NCBI GenBank assembly: GCA_032718475.1
Contig: JAUCBJ010000002.1
Location: forward strand, 1-64,000
Source of the DNA: Nemertoderma westbladi
Lineage: Eukaryota; Xenacoelomorpha; Nemertodermatida; Nemertodermatidae
Reading direction: 5' to 3'
Length of the DNA stretch: 64,000 bases
This document shows positions 34,131-45,600 of the stretch, piece by piece. The position numbers and the translations under genes were made by a program. The first letter of the stretch is position 1, and every line of letters starts with the position of its first letter. Under the pieces are notes generated by a model that saw only the letters and a list, made by a program, of their open reading frames with translations, was not told the DNA's origin and did not search any database.

Positions 34131-35261
34131 ATGGAATATCACTACTTGGCTTGTAACATTGGTAAATATTCACACTTACTGTGGTCTCTCGAGCAAAGTG
34201 ATACGAAAGAGTACGCAGACAGCGTAAAGAGATTATTAGGTGATATTCTTAATAAAACAGCAACTGTTAATTTAATGAGTTGCAAGCAGCCTCACTGTCA
34301 GTCTCATCGTTCTGACATTGATGATCTCTATGTGGAGATAATTAATGCGTTGCAACAGTCTAGCGATCAGTTTATAAAAAAGTCTCAAATTAATTTTTCT
34401 GAAAAAATCGTCACATTCCAGGATGTTAAGGAAAAATACGGCCAATCACGGTCCGCTTTTAAGCTGTGGTGGTGCAGCGTCGTTTCGCCCTGACAAGGTG
34501 CTGTATATAAAGAATATTTAAGCTGCAAGGCTAGTTTTAAGCTAGCTATGAGGCAGTGTAAAAAAGATCAAACAACGATTGAAAATAATAAAATGGCAGA
34601 AGGTATCCTTTCTGGCATTTCAAGTAAAAATTTTTGGTCTGAAGTTCGCAGCCGTACGAACACGCAAACGCCTTTCCCTAATAAAGTGGGAGATTGCTGT
34701 GGGGCGCCAAAGATCTGCAAAATATGGAATACCACTTTGAGGATCTTTATAATTGTGTGGGCGATGACAGTGACAGTGGGGCTGTCAATATTCGTTTGAA
34801 TAACACCGCAAAGTTTGGGTATGTCCCCGTTACATATAAAGCAGATCTCAGACTCAATTTTTAGTTTATCTATTGGTAAAGCAAGTGGGCCAGACAATAT
34901 TAGAGCTGAACATTTATTGTACGGGTATGGTTACATCTTAGTAGCTGCTCTATGTATTTTATTTAGTGCAATTAAATTACATAGTTATATGCCATCAGCA
35001 ATGATGGACTCTACCATAATACCACTTGTTAAGGATAGGACTGGTGACCTTGCCAGTAAGGACAACTACCGAGGCATTGCCCATTCCACGGTTCTTAGTA
35101 AGCTTCTTGAAAATATTATTCTGGAATACATATAATTTTTTGTAACCACTTTTTATAAACAGTTTGGCTTTAAAACCAAATCTGGTACAGAAACATGTAT
35201 TTACACACTAAAAGAAATAGTCAATTATTATCTCACGCAGAATTCCTGTGTTTACGTTTGT

Positions 35262-35726
35262 ATGATTGATGCTTCCAAAGCATTTGACCGCACCAACCAT
35301 TATAATCTTTTCAAGAAGTTTCTCGAACGTGGCACACCTATTTATATAGTTAATTTAATAAAGTACTGGTATCGTAATCAATCTTTACGTCGCCTTTGGG
35401 ATGGGGTGCTTTCTGCTTCATTCCAGGTTAGAAACGGTACAAGACAGGGTGGGATCTTATCACCCATATTCTATAGTGTGTACATTGATGGTCTTAGTAT
35501 AGCTTTGACGGAAAGCGGTGTAGGTTGTATGATTGATTCTATTAGAATCAACCATCTTCTTTATGCCGACGACCTGTGCTTACTATCAAATTCAATTTTT
35601 GGTTTACAAAAACTAGTCGATATTTCTGTGAATTATGCAAATAAAAATTCAATTATTTTCAATGTCAAAAAAAACAAAATGTATTTATTTTATCTCAAAA
35701 AGTTGTTCTCTTTCATGTCTGCCTAA
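35262..35726 (+). pseudogene. LINE RT palm fragment
   Basis: A 154-codon open segment containing RT motifs A, B and C (K-A-F-D, R-Q-G-G-I-L-S-P, Y-A-D-D) with correct spacing. It lacks the fingers upstream in frame and the thumb downstream, so it cannot be functional alone. Confidence 0.85.
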
Positions 35727-36204
35727 AATTACACTTTATAATAAAACAATTCCTATTGTGGACTCTTTTAATTATCTTGGTCATATTAAGACCAAGCCTT
35801 CGGATCGCCTCTAGCTTAGGCCGACTGTTTGCTTGCTTTTACAGCAATGGGCAGACCCATGGTACACAAGGGAGAACCCAGGAAGTCTACTACCCCAGGA
35901 GGTGGTCATTGAGGATAACCAGATGATAGCGCGAGGATATAATGCGACCAAAAAGCTGCTCGATGAGCCGATGAGAACTGTTAAGGTCTACTGATCAAAA
36001 CTCCTAACCAAGGTGGGTCTTTATAACAAACATTATGAGTATTTGGCTCGATTTGGCCAATGGGAACTGGTGGATAAATTAACGCGGGAGGTCACCGCAA
36101 ATATGTTTGAACTTAGACAGCATAGGATTATTATTTTTGATAAGGTGTACATAGGGCCCTATGGGGTCGATATGAAAGGGATAAAATTAACAGATAAGGC
36201 CAGT

Positions 36205-36260
36205 TTTTGCAGTTTTATATATAACATGTCCAAGGACATGTCATATATAAAACTGCAAAA
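36205..36260. repeat. Near-perfect hairpin, 27-bp arms
   Basis: Arms 36205-36231 and 36234-36260 are reverse complements with one mismatch and a 2-bp spacer. Confidence 0.9.
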
Positions 36261-36419
36261 TGTGTTACTCTGTAAGATCTGAATAATTCTGCAGTCTGCT
36301 GTCTGACTTCTGATAGGCCTAAGGCCTGCCTTTCTTTTAAATTAATGCTTGGTATTGCCTTTAATTGCCTTAACTCTGTAAATTGCCTTTTCTGCTTCTG
36401 ATAAACTAAACATATACCA

Positions 36420-36579
36420 TGTGCAGTAATGCCTAAGTCTGACACTTGGCTGCAGGAGGAACAGGAACCTGGTCAGGGTCTATGAATAATTCAAAAGAAA
36501 CCAAGAGTCGTGGTAGTGGAAATTCAGATGGAGAAATATCAACCATAGCATTGGTAGGTAGACATTGTTGAAATGGTTA
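36420..36579 (+). mobile_element. LINE ORF1 left part, split by BEL/Pao
   Basis: Plus-strand sequence left of the BEL/Pao insertion. When the 5-bp target duplication is counted once, an open frame at the end of this piece continues without a break into 51185 onward. There it reads as a hydrophilic, helix-like segment ahead of the LINE endonuclease. This indicates the LTR element inserted into a LINE ORF1 or ORF1-ORF2 region. Confidence 0.55.
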
Positions 36580-38188
36580 TGTTGCCGTTATCCCAACACC
36601 AGGGGGGAAAAACGCCGATGCTGGAGACGTGACTTTACAGACCACTGAGCCCCGGCCAGTCACCGGATATTGATTTTGGAGAAGGAATGATTTCTGAGAT
36701 GCAGGGTTGCGGTTGAGAAAAAGCTGCATTAGTTGGATATACTCTTTAATGTAACTGAACTCTGTTGAACCTTGTTAACAATATTGAACCCTGATAAGAA
36801 TAATTTTGGGCTTCCCCAAATCAATATACACCAAATATTCACAATAATTATACACGATAATATAAATCCCTACAGTATATTATTTAATTACCCACTGTTC
36901 GCTCAGATTTTAGCCTACCTAATGTTCCCCAGATTTTCCCTCGGTCCTAGTCTTAGTGCCGTAGTGTCGGTGTCGGTCGACCCTGTCGCGTGTCCATTCC
37001 ACCCCTCACAAACCCCGAAGGGAACGATCATCGAGAACCAGCACGGCTTGGCTAAGGGTCGGTCCAGTTGGTAGACTCTGTCGCGTATCCGTACCACCCC
37101 TCTCGAACCCCGAAGGGTTCGGTCATCGAGAACCAGTACGGCTTGGCTAGGAGTCTGTCGTGTCGGTGGACCCGTTCGCGTGTCCGTTCCACCCCTCACG
37201 AACCCCGAAGGGTTCGATCATCGAGAACCAGAACGGCTTGGCTAGGGGTCCGTCGTTTCATCACAGAAACCCAACCACCTAGGCTTTCCGAGTCCCTTTC
37301 AGGCTCGTAGTCGCTTCGGCAGCCGAGAAACTGCTCCGAACAGTCGGTAGGCCAGTAGAGTCTAGTCGAGTCTAGTCCTTTGTCTTTCGACCCCATCGCG
37401 TGTCCGTTCCACCCCTCACGAACCCCGAAGGGAACGATCATCGAGAACCAGTACGGCTTGGCTAAGGGGTCTGTCGTCGGTTCCCGTCGCAAATCCCAGT
37501 ACAAGCAGTCAGCGTTCCGAGTTCTTTTCAGTCTCGTAGTAGCTGCCGTTGACCAGAGACCGCTAAGGGCAGTTCTCGTCAAACCCGTCCTGTGGCCAGC
37601 CCTTTCGCATGTCCGTCCCACCCCTCGCGAACCCCGAAGGGATCGGTCATCGAGAACCAGTACGGCTTAGCTCAGGGGGCAGTCGTTAGTTGGCCACCCG
37701 TTCGCATGTCCGCTCCACCCCTCACGAACCCCGAAGGGAACGATCATCGAGAACCAGAACGGCTTGGCTACTAAGGGGCCGTCGTTTCCCGTCGCAAATC
37801 CCTGACACAAGCAGTCAGCGGTCCGAGTTCTTTTCAGTCTCGTAATGGCTGCTGTTGGCCAGGGACCGCTAAGGGCAGTCCTTGTCCTTTAGGCCTGGCG
37901 CATTACCAAATCCACCCCTACAGGCAGCAGGAAGTTGGCCAGGGCCTAATAGTACTCAGGCTAACCTGAATACTGCTTGCATTTTCCATCCCCCCCTGGC
38001 CCTTATAACTATGAAATTATTCCCGTACCCTGTAAGTTGCCCCAAAGTTCGCCCATAAATCGCCCCCAGTTTATTGAATGTGCCCAAAACCCATGGTCCC
38101 GCACCCAGTAGTAATATCGGAATAATCAATTTTAAATAAATACAAAAATATTCAACTCGCATTATGGAAAGTTGAAATACCGCGAACA
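36580..38188 (-). repeat. BEL/Pao 3' LTR
   Basis: Starts TGTTGCCG and ends GCGAACA on the plus strand. It contains six ~73-bp subrepeats at about 36987-37058, 37081-37152, 37176-37249, 37396-37469, 37605-37680 and 37702-37780. Each subrepeat holds a core CCCGAAGGG and TCATCGAGAACCAG. Three copies of a ~25-bp motif (TTCCGAGT...CTCGTA) lie at 37286-37310, 37515-37539 and 37822-37845. Small open frames in it are conserved between LTRs only because the LTRs are near identical. Confidence 0.95.
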
Positions 38189-38353
38189 GTTCCCCCCAAT
38201 GACCTTCGTGAAGTCTGTCGGTCGATTGAGTTTGCGTAGGTCATTCCCAATATAAAAAACCCAAATTTAATATTGCATAGTTTTTAATTAATTTGGCCTA
38301 GAGTTTGTATAAAAATAAATGTTCGATAAATGTTCCTGGAATATCCCGATCCA

Positions 38354-40954
38354 CTATTTCTTTCTCTGATACGCCTTTCGTCTCTTCGCCCGTCGACTCT
38401 CATCGATCGCTATGGCTGGTAGAGGAGCGTCCACATCCATCGTGAGTAACGCTTCGGCTTGTCTCCTGGCGGCTCTTCCTTTCGAAGGCATAGGGATCAT
38501 GTCGGTTCGTCTTTCCAACTCAGACTTGCGTGCCTCTAGGAACCACTCTCCGTCACCGAACTCCTCTTTATACGAGTATAATCGCCTAATGACTTCAAAT
38601 GGACCGAATAATCCGGCGCTCAGTAGCAGATCCACGTAATGGAAAGGTAGCGTGGCCGACGTGTGGAGGCGTTCCGGGAAGGAGAAATACCCGCACGCCA
38701 TCTCCTGCGCAATATTCCGAGCGTTTCTCCGAACCTTGGTCTTTAAGTGGCTGTTTGCGTATGTTTCAAACATGACCATATTTCCCATAGCGGTAACGTC
38801 TTTGGTTGGACATTTGATATAGCAGCGGGGGCTAGAGGAATGTCCACGGAAACCGCACGTGGTGCAGAGGTTATAAAGGATCGGACAGACGGAAACGTCG
38901 TGGCCCGAAGTCGCGCAGTATGGGCAATAGAGTATCCCGATGAGCTGGAGGCATGAATCGGTAACCCGATTCCTTCTGCCGCGTGGGCACTGCTCCGAAC
39001 CACAGTCGCCGCATACCTCCAACTGCATCTCTCGACCAGGAAATATCGGAATCGGGACGCCGACGTAGTATTCGAGTCGTCGGTCGCTCTTCGGAATATT
39101 CTCGGTGGTCGGTAGCCCGCGGAATGCTAGGCTTTTGCGTAGTAGGTTCTCGCTCCGATAACCTTCTTTGTGTCCCGCTGGTCTTAACTCGGATGACCGT
39201 TTCTGGCGGTGGATCCATTCAGTTTGCTCGGCGTACCAACGGGTTAGTCGCATAGGGTCCTGAGGAACGGCGGGTGTAGTAGCCACCGCTGGTCGGCGAA
39301 GAGGTGCCGGGGTTTTAGACGGAGGGATACCGAGGAGATCGTCGGGGGTCGGCGCATCGCTGGGGCCCTCCTCGACCAGTATCGCTGAGCGGGTCCGTTG
39401 GTGGCTGGTACTCGGGATCTCCGACGACCAATCTTCGCCACCCGGGAAAGGATACGGGGATAACCGTTGGCATATGTCGCCGAAGTCGCTCAATGCAGCT
39501 GTAGTAGCTACCTCCCTCGCGGGGCTACCGGAGCCGCGTGGGGTGTAAACGCCTGCTCTCTTCATCGGTTCGGCCGAGGCAACCCGTTTGGCGGCCGGTC
39601 CATACGCGGCCTCCGGCTCGAGTTGTCGCTTCGGGGTGGAGAGTAGAACACCCTCGTTTAGCCATATCTCTTCCCTTTCCGAGGAGATCAGAGGCTCCTC
39701 CGCACCGAGAAGTTCGGTAATCGTAGGGATGTCGTAAGGTCCGCTCTCGTCCCAGGAATCGATAACGGTGAGCGTTTTAGTCTCTCCCGGTGCGATGTTC
39801 TCAACCACTTTGAACGCGTGGTGTATGACGTCGTTCCAGTCGTAGTCGACAAAGGAAAGGGGGACCGCCGTAATAAGGTTATCGAGAGTTTTACAGATAA
39901 ACTTAGCGACGGTGTAGCACTCCATAACGACGTAAACATAGTTCCGTCGATCGGGATTCTCCCATCTTTGGTGTATCGTCCACTTCCGATCAACGTCCTT
40001 CCATCGACCCTCTCGCTCGCTCTTTATTTCCAATCCCGGGTATCCACCATATATTTTATTATAGTCCCGGAATTTCTGGGGTTTGAAGTCGATACCGCCG
40101 TTTAGCACAGCGAGGTAGCCGATCCCGGATTTCGTCGGTCTCACCTCTTGGAATCCTCGCATGAACTCGGCGAATCGTAACCAGGCTAGTAGCGTTTGAG
40201 TGTCGATGCAATGGCTAAGGGCGTTGAGGTCGTCTCGTCGGTTTCTTCCTGCAGGAGCGTTCGCGTAGTCGTTCCGGACGTCCGCCTTGATATCCGACCC
40301 GATTTTAATGACGTCGAAGTCGAAGAGGATCTTTTGGATTTCCGGAGGCAGCAACCAGATCGCTCCGGCTGCCTGCACTTCCTGTCTGGGTGTCGGAAAT
40401 ATTCGACACACCAGTACCAAACCGTCCAGGGTTCCGAGGACGACGACTAAGGATCGACCGTATTCTTTCGCCCCGTACTTTTCCTGGTAGTCGTCTCGGT
40501 TCTGGATAATCGATACGCGTTCCTCTCGAAGCGTCGCCGTACACTCCGACAGGTTTCCCCAGTGGGCGAGGTACGTACTCTTGTCGTCGACGAAACTTTG
40601 ACATCTCGCCAACGTAATCGCTTTCGAGGTGGGCGTCGCGTTTCCCTCGTTGTCGTAGATCAAACATCGGGATCTGTAGACGCTCTGCCGGAACGTTTCC
40701 CAAAACGACGAATCGTCCCCTCTGGTTGCCTTTGCGTTCCGAGTTCTTTTCAGTCTCGTACTAGCATCGGCTAACCGGAGGGCTCGTAGATTCTTAGAAT
40801 CCGGTCCCTCTCGCCCGGTGAATTTAATGACTCGCACGTTCTCATTTAGCAGGGTGCTCCAATTTGTATCAAAGTCAGGGGATCCGGGTTGCGAATATTC
40901 CAGTAGATCTATCGTGTTACGTAATTCGCCGATAATTTGGCGATTTGGGTCCAT
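38354..40954 (-). CDS. Extra ORF of BEL/Pao element (exonuclease-like, CCHC)
   Basis: An intact 866-codon ORF from an ATG, downstream of pol and just inside the 3' LTR, where some LTR elements carry env. No signal peptide or membrane segment is evident, so it is not an obvious envelope. Codons ~645-715 contain two zinc knuckles: C677-x2-C-x4-H-x4-C690 and C697-x2-C-x4-H-x5-C711, preceded by a C-x2-C pair at 648/651. Codons ~165-360 resemble the DEDD 3'-5' exonuclease order: I-K-I-G-S-D-I-K-A-D (218-226) for motif II, C-I-D-T-Q-T-L-L-A (249-257), and Y-V-V-M-E-C-Y near 341-347 for motif III. A D-x-E motif I is not clear, and motif III has E where D is expected, so activity is doubtful. A basic tail (R-R-A-K-R-R-K) ends the protein. 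Function is unknown; the exonuclease likeness is inference. Confidence 0.8.
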   Translation of the reverse strand: MDPNRQIIGELRNTIDLLEYSQPGSPDFDTNWSTLLNENVRVIKFTGREGPDSKNLRALRLADASTRLKRTRNAKATRGDDSSFWETFRQSVYRSRCLIYDNEGNATPTSKAITLARCQSFVDDKSTYLAHWGNLSECTATLREERVSIIQNRDDYQEKYGAKEYGRSLVVVLGTLDGLVLVCRIFPTPRQEVQAAGAIWLLPPEIQKILFDFDVIKIGSDIKADVRNDYANAPAGRNRRDDLNALSHCIDTQTLLAWLRFAEFMRGFQEVRPTKSGIGYLAVLNGGIDFKPQKFRDYNKIYGGYPGLEIKSEREGRWKDVDRKWTIHQRWENPDRRNYVYVVMECYTVAKFICKTLDNLITAVPLSFVDYDWNDVIHHAFKVVENIAPGETKTLTVIDSWDESGPYDIPTITELLGAEEPLISSEREEIWLNEGVLLSTPKRQLEPEAAYGPAAKRVASAEPMKRAGVYTPRGSGSPAREVATTAALSDFGDICQRLSPYPFPGGEDWSSEIPSTSHQRTRSAILVEEGPSDAPTPDDLLGIPPSKTPAPLRRPAVATTPAVPQDPMRLTRWYAEQTEWIHRQKRSSELRPAGHKEGYRSENLLRKSLAFRGLPTTENIPKSDRRLEYYVGVPIPIFPGREMQLEVCGDCGSEQCPRGRRNRVTDSCLQLIGILYCPYCATSGHDVSVCPILYNLCTTCGFRGHSSSPRCYIKCPTKDVTAMGNMVMFETYANSHLKTKVRRNARNIAQEMACGYFSFPERLHTSATLPFHYVDLLLSAGLFGPFEVIRRLYSYKEEFGDGEWFLEARKSELERRTDMIPMPSKGRAARRQAEALLTMDVDAPLPAIAIDESRRAKRRKAYQRKK

Positions 40955-42206
40955 ATTTACGATTATATCCGTTACAAATTAGATCAGTTAATTATAAGTC
41001 CAGAAAGTCTGAAACTATAGCGATAGCAGAATAATTCAGTTTTTTATTTAATTCAGTTTATTAAATAATATTGCTATATAGACATCTATCATCTTATTGC
41101 TAATACATTCAGCATTTACAGTTACTATAGCTATACATTAATATCCAACCAGTTTTTTATGACTTTTTTGTCCTTTCTTTTTTCTAATTCTTTTCTTTAG
41201 ACCTTTTTTATACTTTTTTTTTGTCTTTTTTCATTTCATTATTATTTCATCTCATTTCATTTATTTCCACATATATTTCAACACATTTATTTCCACCATT
41301 TATTTCACATTTATTTATTTCCACATCATCATTTGGGTTTATAGCCCCCCGGCTATCATCATTGGTTATAAGCGCAGCACCATGGTGCGCATCATTTCAT
41401 TTTCATCAGCATACGCGTCATCATTCAGGTTTATAGTAGAGTTGTCTGATCCTTTTCATCGTTTCCAACTATATTCAATCATTTTCTTTGGTTAATCTTT
41501 GTCGTGGAAGGGGTGTTACGCGGCAATCTGGGATCTACAGCTGGACTCGTTACACCGCCTACGCCCCAAACTGCGCACGTAACGGACAATGAAGACGCTG
41601 GGAGTGAAGTCACGTGGAATGCACCAGGGACCCACCAGAATAACACTCCCAACAACATAAAGCTCAGTCGACGAAGTCATGTGGGATGGGGTTACGCAAC
41701 ATTCTGGGATCTACAGCTGGACTCGTTACACCGCCTACGCCCCAAAATCCACGCAACGGTCCCACCAGAATAACGCGACTGAGAAACATAAAACCCTCTA
41801 TCGTCGAAGTCATGTGGATGCACCATGGACCCACCAGAATAACGGGATAGAGGGGGTGTTGCGCGGCAATCCGGGATCTACAGCTGGACTCGTTACACCG
41901 CCTAGGCCCCGAACTGCGCACGCAACGGACAACATAACATACTGCGATGAATACAATGAATTCCACTTCAAATCTTTTCCATTTCCAATAATCCAATATC
42001 GTAGGTCCTGATGACCAAAATCAGGGTAAACAATGCATAAACGACCCTGCGTCAGTCGAAACATCTGCAGGGTGACGCTGGACTCCACATAACACACGAG
42101 GAAACACAAATACCATTGCTTGGTTACAGTTGGTTTAAGGGGAGGTCCATAATTCGTTGTCAGTAAATCACAGTTTAAAGGAGTTTGTCAACATGATGAG
42201 AAGGGT
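40955..42206. other. BEL/Pao spacer between pol and extra ORF
   Basis: A 1.25-kb non-coding stretch of the element. It includes a T/C-rich tract (~41155-41340 on the plus strand) and three imperfect tandem copies of a ~170-bp unit, recognised by GGATCTACAGCTGGACTCG at 41531, 41707 and 41874. Such a spacer could hold a splice acceptor or internal promoter for the extra ORF; no specific site can be named. Confidence 0.7.
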
Positions 42207-42600
42207 TTACACGGTTTTGTAATTGTCACCAATGTCTGCAGCAGGATCCGTAGTAGGGAACTTATCACCTCTTGTAGAATCACCACTGTCATTGCCTTCA
42301 AGAAGGCACAGCCTCTGGATAGGGCGTTGGTAGTGGCCCTTTTTATAATTGTCACCAATATCCGCAGCAGGATCTTGAGTAGGGAACTTGTCACCTCTCG
42401 TAGAGTCACCGCTGTCATTGCCTTCAAGAAGGCACAGCCTCTGGATAGGGCGTTGGTAGTGGCCCTTTTTATAATTGTCACCAATGTCCGCAGCAGGATC
42501 TTGAGTAGGGAACTTGTCACCTCTCGTAGAGTCACCGCTGTCATTGCCTTCAAGAAGGCACAGCCTCTGGATAGGGCGTTGGTAGTGGCCCTTTGCCGTT
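42207..42600 (-). repeat. Triplicated 126-bp Pol tail
   Basis: Three head-to-tail in-frame copies of a 126-bp (42-codon) unit form the end of Pol. The unit starts at K-G-H-Y-Q-R-P-I and ends at G-D-N-Y-K. The two upstream copies are nearly identical; the last differs slightly. Confidence 0.95.
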
Positions 42601-45600
42601 CGTATCGTCACAGTCCTCGCAAGTCCGTCTTTGCTTGGGTGTATGGTCACGACCCGCGCCACAGGCCAGTGAACGCGGTCTTTGAGATCTTCTTTAACTA
42701 GTACCATGTCGCCAACTGCGACGTTCCGGTAGGTGTTGTTCCATTTCCTCCTGGTCCGGAGGGTTATGAGGTACTCCTGGGCCCAAATTCTCCACCAATG
42801 CGCTGCCAACGCTTGGGCCTTTTTCCAGTTTGTATGTTTCGTGATCTCGTTGGGATCCGGGAACATGGTTTCCGGGAGAACGTGGGTTTTGGGTCTCCCC
42901 AATAAGTGGTTAGGAGTGAGGGGCTCCAGGTCTGTGGGGTCGTCGCGGATAGGGACAATAGGTCGGTTGTTCAGGGTAGCCGTGATCTCGCAGAATGTTG
43001 TGCGGAGGGTGTCATGGGTTACCCGGGTATCGCCTAGAGCGACGCGCATGGATCGTTTCACTAGGTCGATCAGTTTCTCCCATACCCCGCTCGTATGGGG
43101 TGCTAAGGGGGTCTGGAAGTGCCACTGTATCTGGTGTTCCTTCCAGACTTGGGATGCGGTGTTATCGGTAAACCATCCCTCGATCGCCTCTCTAAGTTCT
43201 CTTTCTCCTCCCACAAAGTTTGTACCATTATCGGAATACATGTGGCGGCATGTCCCGTTGTTCGCCACGAACCGACGCAGAGCGTTGATGAATGCCTGTT
43301 GTGTCAGATTTACCACGATATCTAGGTAAATTGCCCTAGACCTTAGGCAGGTGAAGATGGCTCCCCAGCATTTGATGTTGGATCGTCGTTCAATAACCGT
43401 GAACGGTCCGAAACAGTCCACTCCGGTGACGTAGAATGGTGGGGAATCCGCTTGTAGACGGGTGGCTGGTAAGTCGGCCATCTTTTGGGTGATTGGTGGC
43501 GCTAGGTAACGTCTGCAGGTGAAGCAACGTTTCAACACTTTCCGGATCAGTGGCTGGATGTGGGTGATCCAATATCTTTGTCTTATATTAGCTATAATCC
43601 AATTCTGTCCTGCGTGGTGGTTGTCCTCGTGACATTGTAGAATTAATAGCTTAGCTAGTGTCAACGTTCCGGGCAGAAGCGCCGGGTATTTAACCTCATA
43701 TTCGACCGGGGCGTTTGCCATCCGGGTATTCAGTCGGATCAGTCCGTCCTCTCCCATCATTGGTCTCAGTTGGTAGACTGGGCTGTCCGGTTTCAACGTT
43801 TTGCCCGCACTAAGTTGTTCCCATTCATCGGGGAAACTTTCTTTCTGGACATATCTAACAATACACTTCTCCGCGATAATGAGTTCTTGTATATTCCGTT
43901 GAACTATCGGTTTGTTGTTTTTCCACCGTAGGAAGTTGCGAAGGGTTATAACGTGGTGGACGAGCCGTCTCATGGATGAAGTTCGCTCGATCAACCGATG
44001 TAAAGACGCCGCTAGTTGAGTGATCGTCGCGACGTTATAGTGCCTGCCCGAGTCCTTTGCAGGCTCAGTCAGACAACTATAAATTTCCACCGCGTTGCTT
44101 CGATGGATTTTACGGATCTCTTTATCGTCCTCGGAGTATTTTCCGCTATCGAGCTCGGGGTCGAATCGGGTACTCCATGTTAACTGTGGCTGCCGTAGGA
44201 ATTCCGGGCCTGTAAGCCAGAGTTTACTTTTACCGAGTTGTTTTGGGGTGGCGCCTCGGCTTGATAAGTCCGCTGGGTTTTCCTTCCCGTTCACGTGATG
44301 CCACTGTTCTCGGCCGGTACACTGTTTAATCTCCGTGGCTCGGTTTGCAACAAATGTGGTGTGACGCCGTGATGGAGAGTGGAGATAATAGAGAACTATA
44401 CTCGAATCTACCCAGAAGTGTTGAGATTCTATGGGGATCCGTAGATTCCGCATGACCATGCGATTCTGTCTTACTGCCCAAACTGCAGCTTGTAGCTCGA
44501 GTCTCGGGATCGTTGCTACGAATTCCCCGGATACTGTCTTTGCTTTGGAGAATAAGAAGCTTGTATCGCCGTTTCCATCGTTACTTAGTCTCCGTAGGAA
44601 GGTGACTACGCCGATTCCGGTATTCGAAGCATCCGAAAAGGTGTGGAGCTGGAAGATATCGGTGGGCAATTTATCGAGGAAGAACGGTCTAGGTATCCGC
44701 ATAAGATGTAGGTGTTCGAGCTGCTCCGTCCATTTTCTCCATTTGACGCTGAGGTATGGGGGGAGCTCTTCGTCCCATCCCAGTCCTTCTATCCACATTT
44801 CCTTAATCAGGTTCATTCCGGCCAAGGTTACTGGAGATATGAAATTTAGTGGGTCGAAGATGGCGCTTTTTATCGACAAACATCCCCTTTTTGTCATAGG
44901 CTTGGGTAGGGGTTTATATTTGAAGATGAATTCGTCTGATTCTATGTCCCATTCAATCCCAAGTACACGATGTTCCGCATCCTCCGAATACATTTTGTTA
45001 TTTTCCAGCCGGATGTCCTCCGGAAACTTTTCCATAAGTGTTTTGTCGTGGGATCTGAACTTCACGAGCGGAAACCCTCCTTTATTCAGACATCCTACCA
45101 TCCCCATTGCTAGCCGATATGCCTCATCCACATTATCCGCGCCGGCGCATCCGTCGTCCACATAGAAGCATCGTTGAATGGTTTCTATGACGGTTGGAGG
45201 GAACTCGTTTTCGCACATAGTTGCTGTCCTCTTTAGCATGTCACTGCATGCTACCGGCGAGTCCTTAGCGCCGAATATCCTGACGACCATACGCATTACG
45301 TCTACGTCCTTGATCGTGAGTTGGCTAATCTCCTGTTGAGTAAGCGTTTTATCCGTCCATAGGATACGTAGACAGTCCGAGTCTCTTGGTAACGTACGAA
45401 CTTGATGAAACATGGCCTTGATGTCACAGGTGAATGCTACCCGGTTTTCCCTGAACCTGATCAATACGCCGATGAGTGTACTATATATGTTGGGTCCCGT
45501 GTAAAGCTGACTGTTTAGGGATTCGCCCTGGTACATAGCGGCAGCATCATTTACCACTCGGATTTTCCCACCTTTGCGGGCTTCTACTACATAGTGGGTT

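Larger units (their letters stand above)
34131..36290 (+). mobile_element. Decayed LINE (RT-containing)
   Basis: Plus-strand fragments in order: a pre-RT linker (34131-34799, two frames), RT fingers with G-K-A-S-G-P-D-N-I and N-Y-R-G-I-A (34815-35135), and the RT palm at 35262-35726. The palm has S-K-A-F-D-R (motif A), N-G-T-R-Q-G-G-I-L-S-P (motif B) and Y-A-D-D (motif C), so the catalytic aspartates survive. Frameshifts and stops separate the pieces. After ~35726 the coding sense fades, and 36013-36282 has no clear domain. The motif style suggests the CR1/L2 side of the LINE tree, perhaps the same clade as the element at 3480-8520. Confidence 0.8.

Noticed and set aside
37196-37670. LTR-encoded small proteins conserved in both LTRs
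   Set aside because: Conservation only reflects LTR near-identity; overlapping frames on both strands are equally open because of the repeats.
44431-45165. 244-codon plus-strand frame
   Set aside because: Antisense to the RT region of BEL/Pao Pol, with no domain of its own; a shadow frame.
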